Source: Brevipalpus yothersi (taxonomy: Eukaryota > Arthropoda > Arachnida > Trombidiformes > Tenuipalpidae). Taken from it: DNA of 64,000 nt. Position numbers and translations under genes: made by a program. The stretch spans positions 1 through 64,000 of the forward strand of contig QZCP01000679.1 of assembly GCA_003956705.1 (NCBI GenBank), in the 5' to 3' direction. The notes below the pieces were generated by a model. That model was not told the DNA's origin and searched no databases. It saw only the letters and a program-made list of their open reading frames with translations. Shown here one piece after another: positions 1-14,392 of this stretch; positions within the stretch are counted from its first letter, which is position 1; each line of letters begins with the position of its first letter.

Positions 1-35
<35 letters not shown>
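1..35. repeat. (GA)n microsatellite cut by window edge
   Basis: Perfect GA dinucleotide run from the first base to 35; its left end is outside the window. It lies in the kcc intron after exon 1057-274. Confidence 0.97.
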
Positions 36-37
<2 letters not shown>

Positions 38-273
38 GAGAAGCGAAAGTGTGGAGGTTCATATTGTGATTAATGCGTTCCATTTGCCAAAGATGAGGGA
101 ATAAAGAGATGAAAAAGATGAGGGAAAAGCATCATCCATTCAACCAGCCAACCAGTGAAATAATATTGCGTAGAACAAATTTTGTGTCTAGCATTTACGA
201 CAAGGTTTCTACATGCCGGTCTCATGCTTGTACTGGGAGAATGAGGAATGACTAGACGAAGAATGTTACTTAC

Positions 274-2592
274 GGCTTGAGAGATAATAGTTTGGACGTT
301 TCTAAGGGGCTTTGTCCACTATTATTTTTGGCTACATTTTGATCGGCTGGGTTACAATCATTATCAGGAGATCCCGGTGGAGTGGCTTCCGATACGGTGA
401 ACATGGGTCCACCATCATTTCCACTGCCATGTCCACTACCACTTTTTGCATCAATAATATCAACTGAGGCTGGTGGTGATGTTGTGGAATCAGCACCACC
501 GGAAGTTGCAGATGACGATTTACGTCTAGCGAAACGAACCGCTTTCGCAACATTAGATGAGACATTAGATGGTGTTTCTTTGGCAGCTTCGGCCATTTGA
601 CGAAGCATCTCGGTTCTCTGTTCCATGCGTAAAGTTCTTTCGTATGTGTATTGGCTGATATCACTATCATTGAATTCAATTACTTCAATGGAAGCCTCAA
701 TACGAATGGCATATAGCCATGCTTTCAGATCTTTTTTCATCTGAATTGAATTATCTTGCATTTGAGCAACGGTAAACACTCGAAGTTTACAATTTTTCCA
801 TGTCTTATGTTGCTTAAGTAAGAATGGTATCAACATGAGCATTCCGCCGTCATGTACAATCCACCAAACATCAATAAAGCCACTCAAAGATTGGGAACTC
901 TCTGGCCATTGATCGATTCCTTTGGGTATAAGGAGAGCATTCTTGCTGGCAGTTACATTTTTGATTGTTTGAAGGAATGTATTCACTTTGGCGTGCTCCA
1001 TTGATTGTCGCCATCCATGGGGCCATCCTAAAACGACCGTATTATGTCTTAGACCACCTGAAGGGACATGAGGAAGAGTGGAATAAGATGTTGATGAAAA
1101 GATGAAAATTTTTCAAATACATTCACACTGAAGCATCTCATCATGAAAGTGGAAAGAAAGTTATATAGTAAGATCGAATAAAAAACAAACTTAAGAGTGA
1201 AAATGACATGTATAAGATGAATGTAAGAATATTGAATATGTGAAAGAGAGAGAGAGAGAAAAGTTGCCAAGAAAAATTGATCGAATAGGGATAATTTTTA
1301 AGACTAGTATGCAGTATACTTCACCAAGCATTTGAAATTCTCAAGCCTTTTTGTTGAACTCAAAGAGCAAAATAATAGCTTCAAAGTTAAGATGAGAGAG
1401 AAAAAAAAATTCAAAGTGAATTCAGCGGATGGCTTGTCTATACAGTCAACTTGACATGCAAAAATAATATTCCTCCAATATGATCCCTTTGTTGTCAGCA
1501 CCTTTGGGTGTCTTATTCATTTTTGAACCCAAAACTTAGTCAAGATTGTGTGTGTATGAGTGCATGAAAATCCTAGATTCTCAATAAAATAGTTCATTTA
1601 AAAAAAGTGCTAAACTCCCTACATGGGGTATTCGAAATGGAATCCAGACAATGCATGGAGAAGAAGGAGTAGGAAGGGGAAAATAGATGATGATAAACTA
1701 TGGTAATAATCTTTTTATCTGCTCTCATACATGTATTATGCTGGAATGTAATGAGAAACGATGATAATATTGGCGGGTGTTTGGAAGGAACGAATCAGTA
1801 AATAATATGGAGAAAGAGGGAATCTTTGAATAACTGAGCCATGCCCTAAACATTTTGGATTCTGGTGGATGAGAAACACGAAAAAATTAGATAAAGCAAG
1901 GAGTGGTTATCCGATCATCATGGAAAAATCAGAGAGAGCATTCTCCAGGCATCCAAAGAGGATCAGGTGTTAAGTCATCTATAATTGAGAACTCTACACC
2001 AATCAAGCTGGATGGTGAGAAAAATTCAAATGATGGAATCTGAATGGAAATTCTGCTCAAATTATACATGTAGCCTCTCTCATTTATTGTTCATGATTAA
2101 ACGCATGAGTAGAATATGAAACAGAGCAGTAATAGACTATTATTATTATCATCATCAGGAGAAAAAAGGGTTTGTAAACGATGAAAATAAGTGGGATAGA
2201 AAATGAAAGAGAGAGAAATCAGAGACAGCATCATTCCATAGAATATTCCACACACACATTACATGTACATGATGGTGATATTCTCAAAGACTGCCTTCTC
2301 GCTGATTGAGTTGAATCAGTGTTTGCCGGAGAAAAAAAAGTGTGTGAAATAAGTTTTATCTTATTTCGATTCTTCTCCTATTCTCAAAAATGATACTCCA
2401 GATGTTCATATTCATGTTCATGTCTATTTGTGAGTGAGATAAAGAAATAGAAACTAAGACAGAATGGGAGAGAGGGAAGGAATTTCAAGTGATGATTCAA
2501 TTACACCATCTTATCAGACATTTGAATACTCTTGCACAAATTTATTCAGCAAAAGCTATTTAGGCAAGAATAAAAAGAAGTTAAAACAGGAG

Positions 2593-2631
<39 letters not shown>

Positions 2632-3008
2632 TCCAGAGCTCGATATGGCATATATTTCTTCAGTAGGTGGGCTTGTTGAGGGGAGAGTTACTAGGCAAGA
2701 ATCTTGCTCTCCATATACACACAGGAAACGAGAGAAGGATGAGAATAATAAAGAAAATGTTGTTCCCAGAAACTAAGTTTCTGATGCTTCTATTCTGTTT
2801 CCTTTTCTTCCATTCTTCTTAATTTCCCTTGACATCTGAAGAATTACTCAAACCTACTACTAGAGAATATACCATGAAAAGAAAGAGGTAGTAAGAAAGG
2901 GAGAGAAAGAGAGAGAACTTTTCAAGATAAGAGCTACTTGGCCGTTTTCTTGAGGAAACTTTAAGCAGTAACTAAGCTCATTTTGGCAGAATCTTATTGA
3001 AAAAAAAG

Positions 3009-3091
<83 letters not shown>

Positions 3092-6000
3092 TAGAATTGT
3101 GATTGAGATGAACATGTGAATAGAAATTGACGAACAAGATAAGATTCCTGAGAGGCAAGAATGAATAGGGATGTTGTGAATATATGCATGAAAGTGATAG
3201 TTTGAAGGCGAATGAATAAATTTTTCATTCAACTCACCTAAGCCACCTGTCTGTATATAGTATGAAAGTCCATCCACAATGTTATTGGCAACCAATACAT
3301 TAACGAAACCTTTCACTTTCTCATCATTCATGGATTGCATTATGGACTGTTTAGCTGCCTGCGATCGTCCTTGAGCTTCAACCGAATGAATATCACCTTC
3401 TATACATGTGCATACAAGAGTTAATCCTTTACCCGCTTTCAATTGAGCCGCAAATGATAGCATCTTAGGATGCTTCATAGTCAAATCGTTGTTGGCCGCT
3501 AATTTAATGAGAATCATTATTTGTGGCCTCCAATTTTTGGTATGTGGTGGTGCATCCTCTAGTCGTAACAAAGAATATCTAGCTGCACTCAATGCTAATC
3601 CACGAAAACCATCTCCCCACTCTTTTTCAGCGCCATGATATTCTATGTATTTGTATATACAACCAGCAATCATCATTGCCGCTATAGCATAGTACCATGA
3701 GCTCACAAACATTACGAATAAGCATAGAAATACACCAGTCATTGAGAGGGACCTTGGGAATAAGATGGAAAAAGATAGAATAGAGAGGGACAAATAGAAA
3801 TGAGAATGTTTGAATTGGGTAAATGTTCATGTAATTTAAAAGGGTTAAATAACTGTTAGGAATTGCAAAATCTCATCATTATTGCTAAAGCCCTCCTTGA
3901 AATCCCTAGAAAGCCTCTGGGATATCCACAATAAATGAGAGAATGAGAGATAGAGGCGATATAGCGGAAGAGGGGGAAAGAGATAGTGTTGGTTGTATTC
4001 CTTACCAGTGATAGTATTTAAATCTTGGACGCCAATTGGGAGTTTTCAATAGTGATTGCAGAGTACAGGCTAAATTTACGAACATATAACACATTAGGAA
4101 GAACATAGTAAGCAGAGGAGCAATAAAGTCAACATTTCCAATCAATACTGCTCCCCATGTTATTGCTAGTGTGAGAAAAAGAGCATTGACAGGTTCACCA
4201 CGGCTGTCCATTTTATGGAAAACATTAAGAAAAGGTATGATTCCATCATTAGAAATTGCTTGAATAAGTCGTGGAGCAGAGGTAAGAGATTGAATAGCGG
4301 CACCAAGAGTTGAGAATAAAGCTCCATAAACAACCAATCGAGGATATGGCCATGCTACCAGAGTGACCGCCAATTGGCCTCCAGCACAATAGCCAAATTT
4401 ATCTCGAAGAAATAGATTATCAAAGCACGCACCAAATAGGACAACTGCTGATAAATATATGAAGGACGTGGTCAATTGAGCGGCTATAGTACCAATAGGA
4501 ATAGATTTTTGACCATTTGCTAGATCACCAGAACGATTGCTGCCCGCCAAAATACCGGTGCATGATGGAAAAAATATTGCCAAGAAAAACGTGAACGAAG
4601 TTGAGATATCGGAAAAAATGTTCTTGTATGGTGGTAATTCCGGTGGATATTGAGCTTGATAGGTGAGAACAGCAAGAAAAAGAATGGTAAAGGGGATGGA
4701 AGAGGAGGAGAGAGAGAGAAATAAAATGAGCCATTAGATTTGAATCGCATATTTTTGGCAATACTATGGTTGCCATGATAAATCTTTTGCGTAAATCGAT
4801 TTGCTTTTCTCTTTTTTTCCCGAGATCTTCCAATTTTTGGAGAAAACTATCACGAAAATCCTAGGAAAAAAAGGATCAGCTTCATTCTAGCTAGCTGATA
4901 AAAGCCTTGCCTTGATCGATCATCATACACATGCATACACACACACATGAATAAGGAAGCTGAATTCGTTTCGAAAAATGCTGACTTCATGAGGTAACAT
5001 ATTTTATATCCACTCTTAATCACATGCAACCAACGAAAGTATTCATTGATGCGAGAGAGAGAAAGAGAGAATATTTTATCCTTGCAAGACATGAGAAAAA
5101 AAGAGGTAGAAAGATGAAGAGGAAAGTTATTGGTTCATTTTAACTAACTGATACTACTAGTGAAGAAAGGAAGAGGAAGAGAGATGCCTTCAAGACGATC
5201 TTCCATTTTTGTGAGAAGAAAAAACGCAATTTTTTCCTCTTATATCTATATAAAATGCCAGTGTATGAGCTCATTTGACATTTTCCCGCTGAAAAGATGA
5301 TTCACCAAAATTTGAATAAAAAGGAAGAGAGAAGAATGTGATCCAGATCTGGCCCTAAAGTTAAAAGCTCTAAAATGTGAGTGGTTAGTGAAGAAAAAAT
5401 CTGCTTCAAGAGGAAAAAATTTCACATAGACATCAAGATATGGAGCTCTTTCTTCTAGTATTATCAGCATGAAGATACATGTTTCATCTTGAAATGTTTG
5501 GCTAAGAAGACAACTCAAACATTAGTATGAGAACTATTGTTCATTCCTTAAAGAGAAGAGTAGAGAAGAAGAAGAAGAAGAAGATGAAGAATTGTGGAGT
5601 GGATTATGGTGCTTTAGACATAAAAAATGACCACAAAAACGAGAAAAGCCTCCATCAGAGGACTAAAATTGCATTCAAAATTTACCTTTGATTTGATTCG
5701 AGAGATTCTCTTTTCTTTCTACTCAATTTGAAAATAAACAACAAAAATGTTTGCTCTTGACAGTATTACTAAGAAACTTATACACAAAACGATAGTAGTC
5801 TATGTGTGTATATATGTTGACAGTGTGCTTCATTTTATGCAATGAACAAGATTTTTTTGAAGTTTCAACAAGAGATGAAAAGGATGGAAAATTTTGGGCT
5901 ATAAGTGCAATTGAAAAATACATACACACACACGTTTGTACAGATAACTTCATCCCAGGTGATCCTCCTTCCTACTCCTCGAAATATTTGACATGAAAAT

Positions 6001-9000
6001 TCTTTCCACTGTCAAAGATAATTCAACTCTCTTTCTCCGGGAATCCTCAGAATAAGAGCAGCAAATTTGACAATATCAAAATAAGTTCAACGTTCGAATG
6101 GATGCTGTCAGTAAGAAGACTGTCGAGTATGGGTAGTAGTAGTAGTTGAAATCTGATCTACTTTAGGGCAAAGAGAAAAATAAAAAAAGCAAAAAATATG
6201 GATGATATATGGCATGATGTGATGTGTAGAGAGAGCATTGAGTGTGTTCATATTTGAAAAAGTGGTGATTTCTTTGTGAGTACATAGATAAAGAAGACAC
6301 AGAGAAAGAAAGAGAGAGAGAGAAAGAAATAAACGAAGACTATTCAAGTATATCGAAGTATGTTAGTATCAATATTTGAAAAGGGAAAGAGAGAGAGAGA
6401 GAGATTGGAATATCGAAAGAGATGGGAAAAAGAGGCATAAAGATGAACACAGAATATGTGGCATACACAAGAAAATAGGATCATATTTAGAGAGAGGGGA
6501 AAAGTTAGTGCCCCAAGAGTTGGGCCTAATCATATCATAAATATAACGCAAAAATATATGATAATCTCATTGTGGTTTGAAAAATAGACTGACCTATAAG
6601 GGAGAGAGCTTTTCATTGTAGCCATCAGAATAGAATGATCACGATTGAGCTTGGGATTTTGGTCAGCATAGAGTGGAATACAAGAATTATTACTTGGGGC
6701 TAAGATTTCTTCTTCTACTGCTAGTTTGGATCAGAATCAAATCAAAATAAATTGGGCATCATTTAAAGTAGTTGAATTGAACTTTTAAGCCATTAAATTG
6801 TATTTAAAGAATATCCTTATTCTTCAATCTCATGGCCTCCCACTCGAATATGCTGTGAAGATTGACCAGATAATCCTATACTATTTTGAAAAAATCCTCT
6901 ATTATCTCTATCTAAAAGAAGGGAAAAAAAGAATTCAATTGAGTGCTCCAGATGCAGGTGCATCAACTCTACGGAAACACACGAAAATGTATCGATTTTT
7001 CACTGAGAGCAACTTTTATTCTCTCTTGTTAGTTTAATGCTATATGATGAGGCTCAGCAAATTCAATGGATTCCCAAAAACTGGATGAATTGTGGGTAGA
7101 GAGATAGAGGGAAGGGGAAAAATTTTTCCAAGCATTGGAATAGGTACCGAATGAAAGCAATCAGAAAATATTGATGATTTGAGAGAACATTGATCAAATC
7201 AATAACCTATAAGTCATTTTCCCTATCAATTGATGGAACCATCTTTTCTCATTTCTGATGGAAAAGTGACATTTTTGACCCAATGAAAGAGCACATTGCA
7301 TGTCGCCTGAGTACAGATATTTTTTCCAAACTGAATGAACACATCATATCTACTCGTTTGATAAATCTTTTTCGTGAAGCTTTTTCTCTTCTTCTCTCTT
7401 CTCCTCTCTCCTCTCAGAATCAGATTAACAGTGAGGATCTGTTTGAGTCTGAGATCAGATATTTTTGTTGCTCTTGATCATTCCAACAGAGAGAGAGAGA
7501 AAAAGAAAGAAAGAAAGAGAAAGAGAGATAAATTTAATGCCTTCGAGTTATGTGATCATAGAGAGGCTTGTCATTGCTGATCAAAGGTAAAATAAATTCT
7601 CATCACAGCTTGGCAACTTGGAATTTATTTTTGTTATCAGTCTACAATAAGGACCAAGAATGGGAAAACTAGATGAGAAAGAGTAAGATGCGAGGGATGA
7701 GAGAAAGAAAGAGATAGAACAATCTACCAAGTAAATAGGAGGAGGAAGAAAAAATTCGTCCACAGAATTTTGAGTTAACTCTTGAAGTTAAATAGAGAAT
7801 AGAAAATTTTTCTCAGAAAATGGACAAGAAACTTCAATGAAGAAAGAGAAAGAAAGTTTTCTTACTTCAACCAACTACATATGGTATATAAACTTCAAGT
7901 ATAGGGAGAGGAATCGATCTACTCAATCAAGCATAAGCTGTATAAGAGTAGTCAAACATTTGGCCTGAGGACTGATCATGATCTATCCTGGTGAATCTTC
8001 TCTAGGATCTAGAAGAACAATCAAATTTTCCGGGCAATCTTTTATGAGGATAGCCTATTTCAAATTATACTGATTTCGTCCTCTTTCAGTTCTCTTTCTG
8101 TGCAAGTCATTCTGGTTATTGTTTCACGTTAATTGATTATTAGCCCTTCTTATTGTTCTTGACCTCGATTCATAGCATTAGATATCATAGAAAAAGAACA
8201 ATAAAAGATTATCTATTCCTGAAACTCATATACAAGCTTATAAAAGCTGATCCTTTCGAATCTATCGCTACCATCAGATTACACATTCACAATTCTGTGG
8301 ATAGTAATGAACGATGAAAGAATTTGCTGAGGATTCATCCGAAAAAATGATGCAGATTAGGTATATTTCAAATGCTACAAGAGGTAACTATGAAAAATTT
8401 TCCCGCTCCTTAATACGCTTGCAAATTGACACCAGGCTAGAAATACGCAATACTGAAGAGCAAAAAACAACTGTAAAACTGAGTATCTATTCCCTGTAAA
8501 CCAGAAAACTGAGCAATTTCTGGTTAGAACCCATCGAATTTCCCACTCTATATTCTTTAAGAGCTATTTGATCAATCCAATTTCAAATCAGATATCTTTC
8601 ACTCCAGCAACTTTCGCTAGTCATCTTGTCATCTCAAATTTTTCAATATTTTTCCCAATTTTTTCTGAATATTCCATCAAAGTAACCAATTAATCCAGCT
8701 ATTTCATACACCACTTCTTCCTATCATATTTCATTTTTCAATCATCTCATCATAACTCGGGAGCTTGCAGGCAAGATGGTTTTTTCGGGGGTCCTCGAAG
8801 TATGTGAATAATTTTCTTCTTTCCCAGCAAATCTTAAAAATCATGAAAAATTCATATAAATATATATATATATACTTACCATCTTCATCCATAGTGACTA
8901 CTTCACCTTTTTCACCGAATCTCACTTTAATATTATCTGTTATCACACCGGAAGCAATACCGGGAACTGAGCGTCGGAGTCCAACTTCATGATTCTTGAA

Positions 9001-10347
9001 ATACGGATCACAATCCCAATGTCCATTGATCATATCGGAAGTTATTTCATCTCGATGCTGTAATCGTATATCAATATCAGGCCGTGGTGTCATTGATCCA
9101 AGCGGTACTGAACCACTTTGATTGATCGAATCGGGATGCCATACACAGTAGATATGCCACAGAGAATCTGGATCACTGGCATTTTTTGTACAATGTTTAT
9201 AGCCACCACTGGCAACAATACGACTACCAATTGCACAAAATTGGTCCTGAGTACCTTGATAATTGATGAATACACCAAAATAAATGGAAGCAATTGAACT
9301 TAGTGAAACAATTAACACTAATGGTGCAACTTTGGAAACAAATTTAACTCCAACAAAAACAATGCAAAATAAGCATAATAACACCACTGAACCATATATT
9401 CGACTATTATTGTAGAATATTTCATCAATCTTAGGATCACCAAATAATGCCATTTCGGGTGCTATATATTTGAGTAATATTTCCACAGCACCAGATGTAT
9501 ACATGGCAGCGGCAACAGCAGTGGCAAGAAAAAATAATACTCCAACTGCACCACCAAATTCGGGTCCTAAGGCTCGAGAGATCATAAAATATGATCCACC
9601 GGCAGGTACAATACCATTGGTAGCTATAGCTGATAATGAGATGGCAGTGGTAAATGTTACAGAGCAACAAATGAAAACTATTAAGAATGCTGCCGGTGTA
9701 CCGGCAGTGCCAACAATCCAAACCATACGAATGAACAGTATAACACCGAATATATTTTGGACACATGGTAGAAAAACACCGGTCATAATGCCCAGATTGG
9801 CACCATGTTTCGGTGGCCCGGTTGATGTGCCCGATATTTCGGAACCAGGTCTCGGGGTTTCGCCTTCTTTGGTTGTGAGAGGTAGATAACTATAATTGGC
9901 CAATTTTGATAATATTGTGGACACGGTGGGTCGCTCATTGGATTCTTCACCATATAAATACATATTTTTACTTTCACCACCTCCTCCATCATCACGAAGG
10001 ACACTGGTAAAATCGCTTGATTTCAAAGGTTCCCGAGGATCATCTCCTTCTTCAACTCGTCTCTTATTTTCTGTTGATTGTCGACCATGTCGATGTTGAT
10101 GGCCATGGTGGTGGTGATGATGATGATAGTGGTGGTGATGTTGGTGGTGATGATCGTTGAGAATGGGATCATCCAGAACGGGATCATCAAGAATGGGATC
10201 ATATCGATTTGATGGGCCACAGCAAATCAGTATGAGGAGAATGGCCAGGAAGAGACAATTAAGTAGGAGTGGAAAAAATAATTCAAATATTAGTGATGTG
10301 TCAAACGAGAAGGTGAATGCGGCAAGATCTATGTTAAGTATTGACAT
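274..10347 (-). CDS. kcc: K-Cl cotransporter (SLC12 family), 3' end outside window
   Basis: Electroneutral K+/Cl- symporter of the plasma membrane, controlling cell volume and neuronal chloride. Coding exons on the minus strand: 10347-8880, 4654-4006, 3752-3238, 1057-274; reading phases join cleanly at each GT-AG junction (G|CT, TG|G, G|GT). The last donor (CC|GTAAGT) shows that a further exon lies left of the window, holding the usual KCC end. About 1,138 codons are visible. Seen: the amino-acid permease core beginning near GVFLPCVQNIFGVILF, the large extracellular loop with cysteines in exon 1-2, GILAGSNRSGDL, NWRPRFKYYHW, YKYIEYHGAEKEWGDGFRG, and the C-terminal regulatory domain with IDVWWIVHDGGMLMLIPFLL, IFTVAQ-like and QMKKDLKAWLY motifs. 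These match SLC12A4-7 rather than NKCC. The N-terminal 92 residues are unusual: a hydrophobic stretch at 19-43 and a His-rich run at about 66-88. They may not be the real N-terminus (see findings). Confidence 0.93.
1058..3237 (-). other. kcc intron before the last visible exon
   Basis: Intron of about 2.2 kb bounded on the minus strand by G|GTGAGT (3237) and TTCAG (1058). It holds the GA microsatellites at 2599-2627 and 3013-3084, which are pyrimidine runs in the kcc sense. No other coding signal was seen. Confidence 0.8.
3013..3084. repeat. (GA)36 microsatellite
   Basis: About 72 bp of uninterrupted GA repeats, inside a kcc intron close to the 3238 donor. A shorter GA tract sits at 2599-2627. 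Confidence 0.97.
4655..8879 (-). other. kcc intron 1 of the visible part (4.2 kb)
   Basis: Lies between the donor G|GTAAGT (8879) and an acceptor CTATCAAG preceded by a pyrimidine stretch (4655). The flanking exons join in phase inside the extracellular loop, so no exon is missing here. Contents are AT-rich with short GA tracts; ORFs inside have no recognisable product. Confidence 0.75.
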
Positions 10348-12169
10348 TGTTTTTTTTATCTCTCTTGATCACATGTATATGTTGCAAGTATTATCAGAAT
10401 TTGATCAGATTTTTTCTCTTAAGAACTTTGGTAAACTTGGTGGTTTTAAAGGGGAAGAGTTGTGGGTTTGGACATGTGGTCAGCAAAAGTTTTTGTAAAG
10501 GATTGACTTTTCCAAGCTCAATGGACTCAAGGGCATTTGACCGAAAAAATCTCTCAAAACAATCCCTTGACAAACGTGTGTGGCTGTTGTTGTTGAATTA
10601 AGTTAAATTTGATGACACGAAAAAGGTAAAACACGAAAAAAATACACAGATACAGACAAATTCAATCTGGTGAAATTAAACACAATCGAGTCTCCATTAA
10701 TCAAAGAGAAAGAAAGAAAGAAAGATAAACTCTGATGATTGTAAATACACAAGAAATTCTCAAGAGGTTTACACTGAATAATGTAAAGTTGAGTAGAAAA
10801 GTTTCCCTTGGATTGAGAATAGAAAACAAACGGAGACAAAGGGAAAAATCAAAATTAATTGTAACAAAACATTGTAATTGTGTCTGAAAAATCCAAAGGA
10901 AAGAAATAAAAATTTTTCCTTCAACTCACATGCATACACACAATTGTGAACTTGATTTGAATTCGATATCTTTTTTTAACCTTCCCAATAATAATAATAG
11001 AAAGAAGAAAAAGTTTGAAACTGATAAGGAACCAAGATAATCGATAAACGATTTTTCTTGTGTCTCAAATATCACGCTACATTGAGCCTATTTTTTTTCT
11101 TCTTCTTCTTTTTCTGCCTTTCCATAGGAAAAAGAATCTGGAAACAAACTACTTTTCTTATTTCCAAAGAGAAATAAGATCGAGAGAGAGAGAACGTTCA
11201 AGAAGTGATATAAACATCGATGAAGTTGATTTTGAAATCTGTATGGACACTTGACAAGTCTCTTTTTGCAACAGACAGACAGACACACACAATTTGAAAT
11301 TGATCAAAATCGATATGTTGGAAGAACTTTTTTGTCTTTTTCCTTCTCTTTTTTCGACAATGATCATTTATTTTGGATCAAAGGAAGCTGCATCATTCAA
11401 TTGGGGATCAGATGGATCATCATGATATAAGATTGTTAATGTTACTACTAACTAGAATGAGTATCAGATGGAGGAATATGTTCCATGCTCATTTTCTGAT
11501 GAATAACCAATGTTATCGGTAGTATCATGATGCTGTGACTTCCTTATTTGCCAGACAACAATTGTACTTTGACCGACATAATGTAGCCAGATGAACATCT
11601 CGATGGATGTTGAACGGTTAGAATTTTCATTTCTCATTGCGCAAAATTGATTCATACTACAAGGCAATCCAAAATGATCATTCACTGAATCGAAATATAG
11701 ATGTTAATGCTTTTTTCTCCACTCTCCTCCCCCTTTACTAGGTGAATATTGTTATTCAACTGGATACTTAATTGATGGCCACTGATGAGAGGTCAAAGTC
11801 ACTGTATAGGATTCATGAGCTTTTCTATCATCGAATGATGATTGTATGCTAATTTTCATGCCAGGTCTATTCATTTCCTCTGATATGCATTATTCTTCAA
11901 CTCTAAGTCTGTGGATCATTCTGCTTCTCTAATCATAGTCAATGGTCATATGAGTGCTCAACCGTTTATCATCATGATTCCTCTCTCACTCACTCACTTT
12001 CTATTCAAGTATTTCATTTTCCATCTGAATTCTTCTCTCGTTCATCGATTGAATTATAACGGTAGTCACCAGGAAAATCACTATTCTTGCCTATCCATCG
12101 ATTCCTTATTTCCTTTTCGTTCACGTTCAACGTTTGCTGAATGAGTTTTCATGATTCAATTTTCGTTTT

Positions 12170-12173
<4 letters not shown>

Positions 12174-12224
<51 letters not shown>
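12174..12224. repeat. (CT)n microsatellite
   Basis: About 51 bp of CT dinucleotides in the region between kcc and Cul2. Confidence 0.95.
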
Positions 12225-12227
<3 letters not shown>

Positions 12228-12968
12228 ACTTTATAGTACACTGTACTTATTCCCAGTATTAGTTTTCAAGCCGTGATAATGAGGAGAATACTTTCTACTT
12301 CTACCTTCTAGTCTATTTTTCACCAATTCAAATGGATAGACTATCGCATAACTTTGGAATATAATTTATTTCAATCGTATTAGAGGGGGTAAACAAGTCA
12401 AGTCATTATCGCCTCATCTTCATCATACAGCTGATGGCGATTGACCGTGAGCAATCGATTAGAATAGAACCAAAAGAATTCAGGAAAAATATGATTATCG
12501 TTTCCTTCATTTCATCATTTGAGCAATCACCTTTCACTTTATGGTGAAGATTTGATGTGCTATGTGAATAGCAATAGAGAAAAAGTGAGAGTGGAATGCA
12601 ATGGAGCTGATAATGGGAAATATACAATCAGCCGTTATTTGGGTGGTCTCAATGATGTCCAATTTCGAACAAGTGATGAAAGAGAAAGAGAGAAAGAGAA
12701 AGCAAATAAGACCTTGCTCATATCATTCACAATTTGGATGATAGGTGTAAGAGAAAAATGAGATTGAGGCAAAAAGCTCAAAGTCAATGGGGAAGGTTGA
12801 TGAGGATCATTCATGAATATGTGTGTTCAATCTGCATCAGAGAGAACCAGAAAGCTAGTGTGTTCGGTAAATGCTGCAAGAAATAGAATGGCGAGACAAA
12901 AATATGGTGTATGTTCCTTGAATGATGAAATGGATAAACAAACTAGATAGATGTAGTAGTAGTAATAG

Positions 12969-12971
<3 letters not shown>

Positions 12972-13025
<54 letters not shown>
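12972..13025. repeat. (GA)n microsatellite
   Basis: About 54 bp of GA dinucleotides, preceded by a short TAG/TAA-type trinucleotide stretch. Confidence 0.95.
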
Positions 13026-13032
<7 letters not shown>

Positions 13033-13464
13033 TGGGAAGATAACCTCATGAAAGATGCTCTTACAAACGATTCTTTCGCTCTCTTTCATCCTTGCTCTTA
13101 TTTTTAACCCCATAGGACTTTTGGTTTATGCTCTCAGAACTTTTCGGTGGTATATATATTTTGCTGGTTGATGCTGTAAAGAGTCTCTTCTCTTGGATCA
13201 ATAATTCAATACCAGTAGCATGATGATGATGATGATCACCAGAGAGAGAAAGAGAGAGAGAGAGATTCTTATTTATCCTCTTCATCTTTTTCGGTGAACT
13301 TGTTTACCGTTATATTCAAGGATGTAAAGAATAAAGATGAGTTACAAAAGTAAAGTGATGATAACGAACTTGGAAAGGAAGAAAAACTGCTCTTTCTACA
13401 AGATCAAAAGTAGTCCATCATTACCTAACAGCATACACAGAGATGAAGTATTTATCATTATCGT

Positions 13465-13466
<2 letters not shown>

Positions 13467-13526
<60 letters not shown>
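13467..13526. repeat. (CT)30 microsatellite
   Basis: About 60 bp of uninterrupted CT dinucleotides. Confidence 0.95.
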
Positions 13527-13529
<3 letters not shown>

Positions 13530-14323
13530 GCGCTTCCTTTTTGCTACAACATTGGATTGATGCGGCAACATCATTCTACTGGATCCATGCGTTGTATATA
13601 AATTCTTTCTGTTCCTCTTTATTTTTCCTATCCTCGTTCCTCAGCTACAATCACGTCCCATTAGAATAATGTTCACCGCTGAATCTTATTATCTGGGCAA
13701 GTATTTCTATCATTACCAACACTATTGCCGACTTTTATATATCCCTTTAACTCATCCTTTTGGTCTCATTCGAAAATGTTTAGAAGATAATTTGCATTTT
13801 TGGCTGGTGAAAACACTTTATCCAATCAGAATTTTGAAGTAGGGAATAAAATGAGAGAAAATGAAAGAAATTCATGCACAACACAGTGCCACTGGAGTTC
13901 GGAGAGATTCTAGGAATTGATATCGAGGGCTGGCCCAGAATTTACGAAATTAGCGTTGAAAGTGGTAGGAAATTGGAAGAGAGAAAGAGAAAGAGAGAGC
14001 TGTTATATATGAAAGGATAACTTAATCATCTTCATTGCCAGGGACATATACTTGCAGTATCATTCTAATCTCACCAAACTCAGCATCCTTGCTCAGCAAG
14101 TGGCAAGAGAGAGAGAAAATAACTCTATGAGCTCTTCGTTCATGCATGATAGAGGACAAAAATACCTCTCATTTCCCCCATCTCTTTCACCAAATACTGT
14201 GGAATATTCGATCGAATGATACTTTCAAATCAGATGATTTCACAGACTAAAGAGCTGATGGAATGGTTGGGAATATTCCAATCTGTGAGGGAATGAAGTG
14301 AGAGAACTCTCATTCAATATATT

Positions 14324-14327
<4 letters not shown>

Positions 14328-14390
<63 letters not shown>
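14328..14390. repeat. (CT)n microsatellite
   Basis: About 63 bp of CT dinucleotides. Confidence 0.95.

Positions 14391-14392
<2 letters not shown>

Noticed and set aside
1742..1756. miR-1-like string TGGAATGTAATGAG
   Set aside because: Differs from the miR-1 mature sequence after the seed region and no hairpin arm was seen nearby.
9470..9889. 139-codon plus-strand ORF opposite kcc
   Set aside because: It is the antisense reading of the conserved SLC12 membrane core and has no independent support.
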